The notes beneath the pieces are model-generated. The model was given only the letters and a program-made list of their open reading frames with translations, was not told the DNA's origin and did not search any database. The position numbers were made by a program, and so were the translations under genes. This document shows positions 1 through 5,792 of a stretch of DNA of 7,357 bases, piece after piece; position 1 is the first letter of the stretch; each line of letters opens with the position of its first letter. Source of the stretch: DATKFM01 sp035544395 (GTDB lineage Bacteria > Pseudomonadota > Alphaproteobacteria > Dongiales > Dongiaceae); contig DATKFM010000049.1 in NCBI GenBank assembly GCA_035544395.1, positions 1-7,357 on the forward strand. Direction: 5' to 3'.

Positions 1-198
1 GCCCAGTCGCGCCGCGATCATCGGTGATGGAGTTTGGCGAATCTTCTCGCGCTGCTCGGCATTCGAAAATTTCTGCGCCTGGAAATAGTGCTCCGAGGTT
101 GGCCATTCGAGACCGTCGACCTCGATCGAATACGCGGCAAAATTGGAGAAGCAGCCGTACTCGTCGCCGGTGCGGTAGAATTTGATGATGCTTCCCAT
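1..198 (-). other. NADAR (YbiA/COG3236) domain, with possible independent start at 198
   Basis: This is the NADAR part of the frame above. A methionine (ATG at 198-196) stands exactly where a stand-alone NADAR protein would begin (MGSIIKFYRTGDEYG). The bases upstream of it show no good Shine-Dalgarno sequence; the closest stretch is a GC-rich CCGGCGCC. About the first 66 of the roughly 150-160 residues of a YbiA-type protein are inside the window, including the conserved Glu194 in the SEHYFQAQKF motif. By hand count the GC content of bases 1-240 is about 57%, against about 72% for 241-360. Confidence 0.8.
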
Positions 199-672
199 GG
201 CGCCGGACGATATGCGGTCCAAATCGCTTGATGCAAGGCCGGCCTCGCCGCGCCACACCTTGCCGCGCGCTTGCACCCGCTTAAGGCGCTCGGCTGTCGC
301 GGGATCTTGCGCCGGCATAGTGTTTCCCCAGGGCTGTGGCGGGTCGGTGCGCCAGCCCATAGCCAACAACACCGGCACGGATTCATAGTAATCGGCGAGC
401 AGCGCCGAAAGCAACGCGCGGAACGCATCAGGCATCGCGCGTTCGACGGCCTGAATAGCGGCGACGCGCGTTGCGTCAGTGCCGGAGACGAACGCGTCGG
501 GACCATCTACCTGTCGGGCAATTCCTTCGAAAACCGGAAGATGTGCGTCCGTGAGTGCCCGCAGATCGATGCCCACGGCGCTGCCTGCCAATAATGGCGG
601 CCGCATGCTCGGCCCACCTTCGTCTCCGGGCAACAGCGTGTCGACGACAGCCGCGATAAACGCTGCTTTCAT
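1..672 (-). CDS. Fusion-like protein: gluconate-2-dehydrogenase subunit 3-like domain followed by a NADAR/YbiA domain (C-terminus outside window)
   Basis: The frame opens with ATG at 672 and stays open for 224 codons to the window edge. Residues 1-142 begin MKAAFIAAVVDTLLPGD and end around ARGKVWRG. This resembles the small (subunit 3) partner of gluconate-2-dehydrogenase-type GMC enzymes, and the gene lies directly behind a GMC gene. No twin-arginine signal is visible, although known FAD-glucose dehydrogenase small subunits usually carry one. After a linker (about 143-158), residues 159-224 match the start of E. coli YbiA: FSNFAA at 175-180 and WPTSEHYFQAQKF at 190-202. NADAR proteins are N-glycosidases reported to act on early riboflavin-pathway intermediates and, in some members, to remove ADP-ribose from guanine. 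The start overlaps the GMC stop as ATGA, so translation is probably coupled. I infer either a true fusion or loss of the first gene's stop codon. NADAR assignment is secure, subunit 3 likely, and the single-polypeptide reading moderately sure. Confidence 0.72.
   Translation of the reverse strand, partial: MKAAFIAAVVDTLLPGDEGGPSMRPPLLAGSAVGIDLRALTDAHLPVFEGIARQVDGPDAFVSGTDATRVAAIQAVERAMPDAFRALLSALLADYYESVPVLLAMGWRTDPPQPWGNTMPAQDPATAERLKRVQARGKVWRGEAGLASSDLDRISSGAMGSIIKFYRTGDEYGCFSNFAAYSIEVDGLEWPTSEHYFQAQKFSNAEQREKIRQTPSPMIAARLG
669..672 (-). other. ATGA stop/start overlap
   Basis: On the minus strand the bases ATGA form both the stop of the GMC gene (TGA, 671-669) and the start of the following gene (ATG, 672-670). 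This arrangement is typical of translational coupling between subunits of one complex and supports the subunit 3 assignment of the downstream N-terminal domain. Confidence 0.85.
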
Positions 673-2249
673 GCGACCTCCCGCGCCAGGTCGTCGGCGA
701 TCTTCAGCGCCAGGGCGCCGATGGTGGAGCCGGGATTGACCGCGCCGACTGTGGTGAACAGGCTGCCGTCCGCGACCAGGATGTTCGGCACCGCATGCAG
801 GCGCCCGCGGCCGTCGGTAACCGAAGTCGCGGGATCGCTGCCCATGCGCGCGGTGCTCAGCAGGTGCCAACCCGTCAGCGGCGCCAGCGGCAGGCGCACG
901 ACGCGATGGGCGCCGGCGGCGCGGAGCATTTCCTCCGCGCGGTCGAGACCGAAATCCAGGCTGCGCCGCGAATGGTCCGACAGCTTGTACTCGATCTTCA
1001 CGCCGGGCATGCCGTCGCTGTCTTCGCGGTCCGTCAGCGCCACCCGGTTGTGCATTTCCGGCAGATCCTCGGCCATGATCAGCACGGCCATGGAGTGGCG
1101 GAACTCCTCGCGCAGCAGCCGCTGCGCCTCGCGGCCCCAGGCAGGATCCAGCCGCGCCGCCTGCAGCAGCAGCGGATTCTCCCGGGTCACCTGCAGATGC
1201 ACGCCGCGCTTGAAGCCGCGGCTCTCGTCGGTCTCATAGAACTCATGGCTGTAGAGCGCGCAGCCGATCGGCGCCTTCGGCCCGTCCAGTTCGTCGCGAA
1301 ACATGCCGCGCACATAGGCACCGGGATGGAACATCAGGTTGCAGCCGAGCGCCGGGCTGTCGATGTCGGACGCCAGCAGCAGCCGCGCGGTGCCGATGCC
1401 GTTGCCAGCCACGACGACATGGCCCGCGGGCTGCCGCATCTCGTGTCCTTCGGCATCGCGATAGATCACGCCGGTCGCGCGGCCGCCCTCGATGACGATG
1501 CGCTGGGCGATGCAGTTCGGCCGGAGCTCGACCCCGGCCGCAATTGCTTTCGGCCAGTAAGTCACATCGGTCGAGGCCTTCGCGCTGATCACGCACCCTT
1601 GCTGGCACGGGCCGCAATAGTTGCAGGCGCCGCGCTCGCCGCTCGCCACCGTGTTGATCGCCGCATCCACCGGCCACCAATGCCAGCCCAGCGCGTCGAA
1701 CCCGCGCGCCGCCGTTTCGCCCAGCCGGCCGAGCGCCAGCGGCGGCATCGCCCGCGCCGGCTTTGCCGGATAGGCGGGATCGCCGGCCAGGCCGCAGACG
1801 CCCATCGCCGCGTCATTGAGATCGTAGTAGGGCTCGAGATCGAAGTAATCGAACGGCCAATCGTCCCCGACGCCATCAAGCGTATGCGTGCGGAAATCCG
1901 ATGGATGCAGCCGCGGGAAGTGCGCCGCCCAATTGATGCTCGAGCCGCCGACGCCGCTCCACATCAGCGGCTTGATCGGCGAGCCCGAGTCGTCGATGGC
2001 GTAGTCGGCGGAGGGCGAAGGCCGCGACGATTTCAGCCGCATGTTCGGCGACGCCGCCCAGTCGTTCAGCGTCGCGCGCTGCCAGTCGCGGCGCAGCGGC
2101 GGCATGGCTTGGCGATTGACCCAGCCGCCGCGCTCCAGGCAGGCGATGCGCAGCTTCGGCGCCCGCTCGGCCAGCCGCGCGCAGAACGCGGCACCGCCCA
2201 TGCCGGAGCCGACGACCAGGACATCGACGGGGTCGAGCTTATGCGCCAT
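669..2249 (-). CDS. GMC-family FAD oxidoreductase (gluconate/glucose-dehydrogenase large-subunit type)
   Basis: This 526-residue flavoprotein probably oxidises an alcohol, sugar or sugar acid; the substrate is not recognisable. The FAD-binding dinucleotide fold is at the N-terminus (VVGSGMGGA, 12-20). A second GMC signature is at 281-293 (AGNGIGTARLLLA). The C-terminus has the usual WHLLSTARMG (461-470) and VNPGSTIGALAL (504-515), which put the likely catalytic pair at His462 and Asn505. Between them sits Cys209-x2-Cys212-x2-Cys215-x3-Cys219, a loop that in FAD-dependent glucose dehydrogenase complexes region holds an iron-sulfur cluster. No signal peptide is seen, so it is probably cytoplasmic unless carried by a partner. 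It starts 12 bp after the upstream oxidoreductase gene and its stop overlaps the next start as ATGA. That next protein resembles the small subunit of such enzymes. The ribosome-binding site is weak, so translation may depend on coupling. Family assignment is firm; substrate and electron acceptor are open. Confidence 0.93.
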   Translation of the reverse strand: MAHKLDPVDVLVVGSGMGGAAFCARLAERAPKLRIACLERGGWVNRQAMPPLRRDWQRATLNDWAASPNMRLKSSRPSPSADYAIDDSGSPIKPLMWSGVGGSSINWAAHFPRLHPSDFRTHTLDGVGDDWPFDYFDLEPYYDLNDAAMGVCGLAGDPAYPAKPARAMPPLALGRLGETAARGFDALGWHWWPVDAAINTVASGERGACNYCGPCQQGCVISAKASTDVTYWPKAIAAGVELRPNCIAQRIVIEGGRATGVIYRDAEGHEMRQPAGHVVVAGNGIGTARLLLASDIDSPALGCNLMFHPGAYVRGMFRDELDGPKAPIGCALYSHEFYETDESRGFKRGVHLQVTRENPLLLQAARLDPAWGREAQRLLREEFRHSMAVLIMAEDLPEMHNRVALTDREDSDGMPGVKIEYKLSDHSRRSLDFGLDRAEEMLRAAGAHRVVRLPLAPLTGWHLLSTARMGSDPATSVTDGRGRLHAVPNILVADGSLFTTVGAVNPGSTIGALALKIADDLAREVA

Positions 2250-2261
2250 GGCCGCGGGATC

Positions 2262-3341
2262 TCATGGGGTGAACCGCGACGGCCCATAGGGCGCCAGCAG
2301 CGGATCGCGCCGGCCTTGCAGCAGCTCTTCCGCCGCGAACCGGCCGACCGCCGGCGCCAGGGTAATTCCGGAATGCATGACCGCGATGTAGATCCCGTGC
2401 GGACCCTTCGGCCGCCCGATGGCGGGAAAGCCATCCACCGGCGTCGGGCGATAGCCGGTGCTATAGCCTTCCATCACCAGCCGCTCGCCGCCGCTCAGCA
2501 TGCTCTGCAACTTGCCGAAGACGGCGTGGGCCGTGGCATCGGCATCCGTCCGGGGATCGCTGCCGCCGAAATCGGCGCCGGCGACGATGCGTCCCCCGGC
2601 GGTCTGCCGCATATGCAGATCGGGTGCCATCACCAGCCCGTTAAGCAGCCGTTCGTGGGGTCGGGAAGTCACCAGCAATCCCGGCGGCGTTGTCAGTGGC
2701 AGGGTCACGCCCGCTGTCGCCGCGATGTCAGGCGATGCCGCGCCCGCCGCCAGCAGGACTTCGTCAGCGTGGACTTCGCCGGCATCCGTCAGCGCACCCT
2801 CGACCCGATTGCCGCGCAGGATCAACCCGCGTACGGCCGTGCCTGCAATGAACCGCGCGCCCTGGCGCTCCGCCGCTGAAAGCGTAGTCAATGCCGCGGC
2901 CCGCGGCTCGACCGCCCCTTCCTCCGCCACATGCACAGCAACATCCGGCGGATCGGTGAGGCGCGGCTCCAGTCGCGCCGCCGCGTCGCGATCGACGCGG
3001 CGGATGCCATAGCCCCAGGCATTGTGTTCTCGCAGATAGACACTCATTTCATCCGGCGCCATGTCCCAGCACAGGCCGCCGTTGAAGCCGATCTGCAGTT
3101 TCGGCAGCGCCGCCGCCAGCCGCCGCCATTCCGCCATCGCTTCCCGGCGCAGGCGGAAATAGGGCTCAGGATTGCCCCAGCTCGCATTGATCCAGGCGAA
3201 GGAGGCGGGGGTAGCCACGCCACCGGGGCCGCCGCTGTCGATGACGGTGACGCGCGCGCCCTCCCGCGAGAGATAATAGGCGCAAGCGGCGCCGATGATG
3301 CCGGCGCCGATGACCAGGATGTCGGGTTTCTTGTTCGTCAT
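2262..3341 (-). CDS. FAD-dependent oxidoreductase of the DAO family (D-amino acid/glycine/sarcosine oxidase-like)
   Basis: This 359-residue enzyme belongs to the family of D-amino acid dehydrogenase, glycine oxidase and sarcosine oxidase. These use FAD to oxidise an amine or amino acid to the imine. The ADP-binding motif is at the very N-terminus (ILVIGAGIIGAACAYYL, GxGxxG at 12-17), followed by Asp35 at the end of the second beta strand, which usually binds the ribose. The C-terminus has the typical GYRPTPVDGFPAIGR (296-310) and a last FAD-contacting segment HSGITLAPAVGR (323-334). No signal peptide or membrane segment is seen. Length is slightly short for the family but complete. It lies 90 bp after the PAS gene and 12 bp before the GMC gene, so the two flavoenzymes are almost certainly co-transcribed. 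Its start codon is preceded by a 7 bp hairpin that contains the GGAA next to the ATG. The substrate cannot be inferred; family confidence is high. Confidence 0.9.
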   Translation of the reverse strand: MTNKKPDILVIGAGIIGAACAYYLSREGARVTVIDSGGPGGVATPASFAWINASWGNPEPYFRLRREAMAEWRRLAAALPKLQIGFNGGLCWDMAPDEMSVYLREHNAWGYGIRRVDRDAAARLEPRLTDPPDVAVHVAEEGAVEPRAAALTTLSAAERQGARFIAGTAVRGLILRGNRVEGALTDAGEVHADEVLLAAGAASPDIAATAGVTLPLTTPPGLLVTSRPHERLLNGLVMAPDLHMRQTAGGRIVAGADFGGSDPRTDADATAHAVFGKLQSMLSGGERLVMEGYSTGYRPTPVDGFPAIGRPKGPHGIYIAVMHSGITLAPAVGRFAAEELLQGRRDPLLAPYGPSRFTP

Positions 3342-3343
3342 TT

Positions 3344-3365
3344 CCGGCGCTGATTCTCGCGCCGG
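3344..3365 (-). repeat. Perfect inverted repeat (hairpin) just upstream of the DAO-family start codon
   Basis: CCGGCGC at 3344-3350 and GCGCCGG at 3359-3365 are exact reverse complements with an 8-base loop, so the transcript can form a 7 bp GC-only stem. The stem ends two bases from the ATG at 3341 and covers the region where a ribosome-binding site would lie. No T-run follows, which argues against a standard intrinsic terminator. It may lower translation of the oxidase, mark the boundary after the PAS gene, or be chance in GC-rich DNA. Confidence 0.5.
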
Positions 3366-3431
3366 CGATTGCAGCCGAAGCCGTCGGAATCAGCAAGGGC
3401 CGTGTTGCCCTGGATTCGCCCCCGAAGCCCG

Positions 3432-3983
3432 TCAGTCCAGGATCGGCGTATAGATCTCCGCCATCTCCTCGCCCTTCACGCCGAAATCGAATTGTTCCAG
3501 CGGGAAGTCGTAGATCGACACGCCGATGATCTGCGTGATGCGCCCATCTTCCATGCGTAGCGGCAGGCCTAGCCGCTCGCCGACGACGGGACTGCTGTGG
3601 GAGAAATAGATGAGGCCCCCGCAATGCAGGATCGCTGGCTCTTCAATGATGCGGCGATACCGGCGCGTCATGACCGGCAGGAAACTCGGGCTGGCGATCT
3701 CCTCGAAATAGCAGCTGGAGATGTTCTTGCCGTAGAGCTTGTTGATCTCTTCGCCGGCCAGGCGCATGCGGAAGCGCTCCTCCGCCGCGTTGAACTCGCA
3801 GAGCCAGATATAAGGCAGCACCGGAACGATGGCCGAGGGATCGATCGCCGAGCGCAAGGGCACGCCACCCTCGCCGCGCCGGTCGAGCCAGTGTTCCAAA
3901 AGGAGATGAAGGCGCTTGTCCCGCAGATGCGGCAGGGACTGCCGGCTGAAATCGCTGCGCACGCGGGAACTGTTGGCGGTCAT
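3432..3983 (-). CDS. PAS domain protein (PAS_5-like, alphaproteobacterial type)
   Basis: This 183-residue protein consists almost wholly of one PAS-like domain (about 25-175). The recognisable core is IDPSAIVPVLPYIWLCEF (47-64), then FRMRLAGEEINKLYGKNISS (71-90) and a closing beta segment ITQIIGVSIYDF (149-160). This order (a DP..I..LLP opening, F/Y-R-LAG..I, then GK) is typical of the PAS_5 family common in Alphaproteobacteria, small single-domain proteins of unknown ligand. No kinase, cyclase or DNA-binding output domain is attached, so a partner would be needed for signalling. I chose the ATG at 3983; a TTG two codons upstream (3989) has a better-spaced AGGAAGAG (8 bases, against 14 for the ATG) and could be the true start. 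A longer frame reaching 4256 would run into pntAA and has no PAS-like sequence. It is the first gene of the minus-strand block and may sense the condition under which the oxidoreductases are needed (inference). Confidence 0.8.
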   Translation of the reverse strand: MTANSSRVRSDFSRQSLPHLRDKRLHLLLEHWLDRRGEGGVPLRSAIDPSAIVPVLPYIWLCEFNAAEERFRMRLAGEEINKLYGKNISSCYFEEIASPSFLPVMTRRYRRIIEEPAILHCGGLIYFSHSSPVVGERLGLPLRMEDGRITQIIGVSIYDFPLEQFDFGVKGEEMAEIYTPILD

Positions 3984-4185
3984 GAACAACCGTACTGCTC
4001 TTCCTGCTTCCCGGCCCCGTCCAGTGTAAAACGCCCCGGCGGAACCTTGCGATACCCCATACTTATGGCACGGCGAGGCTGATTTCCGGTTAAGAGCCGG
4101 TAAGGCCTGACAGCACTTGAGCTTTCCAGACCCGTCCGGCATTGTGGCGCCGCCAAAAGGGGAACAAGTCGGGATCGAATCACCT
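3984..4185. promoter_or_regulatory. Divergent intergenic region between the PAS gene and pntAA
   Basis: These ~200 bp separate two diverging transcription units and should hold both promoters. I looked for paired -35/-10 elements on both strands and found only poor candidates, such as TTGAGC at 4118 with CATTGT at 4140 for pntAA. The region also contains a direct repeat (4086-4104) and a small perfect inverted repeat TGGCGCCGCCA (4145-4155). Before pntAA a GGGA at 4171-4174 stands 11 bases from the ATG and is the likely ribosome-binding site. No open frame in this region looks like a gene. Confidence 0.5.
4086..4104. repeat. Short direct repeat with 11 bp period upstream of pntAA
   Basis: CCGGTTAAG at 4086-4094 is followed by CCGGTAAG at 4097-4104. 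The copies differ by one base length and start 11 bp apart, about one helical turn. Such spacing can suit a dimeric or tandem-binding regulator, but two short copies in GC-rich DNA could be chance. Confidence 0.3.
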
Positions 4186-5334
4186 ATGAAAATCGGCATT
4201 CCCAGGGAGCGCCGCCCGAATGAGGCGCGCGTCGCCGTCTCGCCGGATACGGTCAAGAAGCTGATCGCGCTGGGCGCTGAGGTCGTCGTCGAGGCGGGCG
4301 CAGGCCTGTCCTCCGCCGTGCCTGATGGCGCTTATGCGGCGGCCGGTGCGCGCATCGCCCATGACGAGGCCGATGCCCTCGGCGATGCCGATATCGTGCT
4401 CAAGGTGCAGCGGCCGCTGACATCGGGCGAAGGCGGGCCTGACGAACTCTCGCTGATGAAACCCGGCGCGCTGCTGATCGGTATCCTGGCGCCCTATGCG
4501 GCGCGGGAGCAGCTCGCCGACTATGCCGGCCGCAATGTCACCGCCTTTGCCATGGAATTCCTGCCGCGCATCACCCGCGCCCAGACCATGGACGTGCTGT
4601 CGTCACAGGCCAATCTGTCCGGCTATCGTTCCGTCATCGAGGCGGCGGCGGTGTTCGGCCGCGGCTTTCCGATGATGATGACAGCGGCCGGCACCGTGGC
4701 CGCTGCTCGTGTGCTGGTCATGGGCGCCGGCGTCGCCGGCTTGCAGGCCATCGCCACGGCCCGCCGTCTCGGTGGCGTCGTCTCCGCGACCGACGTTCGT
4801 CCCGCGGCGAAAGAGCAGGTGCAAAGCCTGGGCGCCACCTTCGTCGCCGTCGAGGACGAAGAGTTCAAGCAGGCGGAGACCGCCGGCGGCTACGCCAAGG
4901 AGATGAGCGACGCGTACAAGGCCAAGCAGGCGGCGCTGACCGCCGAAACGATCAAGAAGCAGGACGTGATCATCACCACGGCACTGATCCCCGGCCGCAA
5001 GGCGCCCGTGCTGGTCAGCGAGGAGATGGTGAAAACGATGAAGCCCGGTTCGGTCATCGTCGATCTGGCGGTGGAACAGGGCGGCAATTGCCCGCTGTCC
5101 GAGCCCGGCAAGATCGTCATGAAGCACGGCGTCACCATCGTCGGCCTGGTCAATCTGCCCAGCCGCATCGCCGTCGATGCCAGTGCACTCTATGCCCGCA
5201 ACCTGCTCGCATTCCTGACGCCGATGATCTCCAAAGAGACCAAGGCGCTGAAAATCGACTGGGAGGATGAGATCGTGAAGGCCACCGCGCTGACCCGCGA
5301 CGGCAAGATCGTGCATCCGTCCTTCATCTCCTAG
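4186..5334 (+). CDS. pntAA: NAD(P) transhydrogenase subunit alpha part 1 (PntAA, domain I, NAD(H)-binding)
   Basis: This peripheral cytoplasmic subunit binds NAD(H) and passes hydride to NADP(H) on PntB in the proton-translocating transhydrogenase. The 382 residues begin MKIGIPRERRPNEARVAVSP, closely matching Rhodospirillum rubrum domain I in sequence and length (about 384). The mobile loop with the RQD residues reads R128-ITRA-Q133-TM-D136, followed by SSQANLSGYR. The nucleotide-binding fold has GAGVAG at 180-185 and the ribose-binding acid Asp203 in ATDVR. The late motifs ALIPGRKAPVLV (266-277) and LAVEQGGNCPLSEPG (294-308) are intact. I chose the ATG at 4186 because it gives the family's N-terminus; an in-frame TTG at 4117 would add 23 unrelated residues. 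It is the first gene of the pnt operon, with pntAB starting 14 bp after its stop. Splitting alpha into two genes is usual in Alphaproteobacteria, unlike the single pntA of E. coli. Confidence 0.97.
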   Translation: MKIGIPRERRPNEARVAVSPDTVKKLIALGAEVVVEAGAGLSSAVPDGAYAAAGARIAHDEADALGDADIVLKVQRPLTSGEGGPDELSLMKPGALLIGILAPYAAREQLADYAGRNVTAFAMEFLPRITRAQTMDVLSSQANLSGYRSVIEAAAVFGRGFPMMMTAAGTVAAARVLVMGAGVAGLQAIATARRLGGVVSATDVRPAAKEQVQSLGATFVAVEDEEFKQAETAGGYAKEMSDAYKAKQAALTAETIKKQDVIITTALIPGRKAPVLVSEEMVKTMKPGSVIVDLAVEQGGNCPLSEPGKIVMKHGVTIVGLVNLPSRIAVDASALYARNLLAFLTPMISKETKALKIDWEDEIVKATALTRDGKIVHPSFIS

Positions 5335-5348
5335 GGAGTCCGCGCCAG

Positions 5349-5771
5349 ATGAATCAGGACGAGCTTTCCAAGCAGCTCAATAATCTCAGCGATCTCGCGC
5401 AGGGTTTGTCGAGCCAGCTATCAGAACTCAGCCAGCAGGCGCTGACCGTAAGCGGCGAGAGCGGCGCGGCAGGCGGCCATCTGCCCTTTGTCGCGCTATT
5501 CACCGTGTTCGTGCTGGCATGCTTCGTCGGCTATCACGTGGTCTGGCGGGTGACGCCGGCGCTGCATTCGCCGCTGATGGCGGTCACCAATGCGATCTCG
5601 TCGGTCATCATCGTCGGCGCGCTGATCGCCGCCGGCGCGGCGGCGGAATTCACCTTCTCCTTCTCCGAGGTGATGGGCTTCGCGGCCATCGTCCTCGCTT
5701 CCGTGAACATCTGCGGCGGCTTCCTGGTCACCTACCGGATGCTGTCGATGTTCAAGAAGAAGCAGAAGTAG
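5349..5771 (+). CDS. pntAB: NAD(P) transhydrogenase subunit alpha part 2 (PntAB, membrane subunit)
   Basis: This 140-residue inner-membrane protein corresponds to the membrane segment of E. coli PntA and packs against PntB to form the proton channel domain (domain II). Three hydrophobic helices are visible at about 46-66, 76-98 and 106-128. They include the conserved core VTPALHSPLMAVTNAISS (68-85), and a basic C-terminus (KKKQK) faces the cytoplasm. The first 44 residues are hydrophilic and Leu/Ser/Gln-rich with leucines spaced like an amphipathic helix (MNQDELSKQLNNLSDLA...). This is probably a helical extension on the cytoplasmic side; what it contacts is unknown. A GGGAG at 5335-5339 right after the pntAA stop serves as the ribosome-binding site. 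It lies 14 bp behind pntAA and 21 bp before pntB, so it is co-transcribed with both. Confidence 0.95.
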   Translation: MNQDELSKQLNNLSDLAQGLSSQLSELSQQALTVSGESGAAGGHLPFVALFTVFVLACFVGYHVVWRVTPALHSPLMAVTNAISSVIIVGALIAAGAAAEFTFSFSEVMGFAAIVLASVNICGGFLVTYRMLSMFKKKQK

Positions 5772-5778
5772 GCCGGGG

Positions 5779-5784
5779 AAGGAG
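5779..5784 (+). promoter_or_regulatory. Ribosome-binding site for pntB
   Basis: AAGGAG stands 8 bases before the GTG at 5793. It is the strongest Shine-Dalgarno sequence in the operon and decides in favour of the GTG start, which also gives the expected PntB N-terminus. Confidence 0.85.
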
Positions 5785-5792
5785 CACCGCCC

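Noticed and set aside
18..506. A 162-codon minus-strand frame that looks like the gene at the left end
   Set aside because: It is in a different frame from the real gene. The frame starting at 672 gives recognisable subunit 3-like and NADAR sequence and stays open to the window edge.
2241..2265. A second ATGA overlap at the end of the DAO-family gene (2265-2262)
   Set aside because: The ATG there opens a frame of only eight codons before TAA and is out of frame with the GMC gene, which starts at 2249.
795..2879. A 694-codon open frame on the plus strand
   Set aside because: It lies antisense to the GMC and DAO-family genes, spans both, and its translation is dominated by Arg, His, Ala and Gln with no domain-like pattern. 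It is a by-product of high-GC codon bias on the other strand.
4117..4185. TTG start at 4117 for pntAA
   Set aside because: It would add 23 residues that are not part of the domain I family; the ATG at 4186 gives the exact family N-terminus.
3984..4256. N-terminal extension of the PAS gene to 4256
   Set aside because: The extra residues show no PAS-like pattern, the extension overlaps the pntAA coding region by about 70 bp, and good starts exist at 3983-3989.
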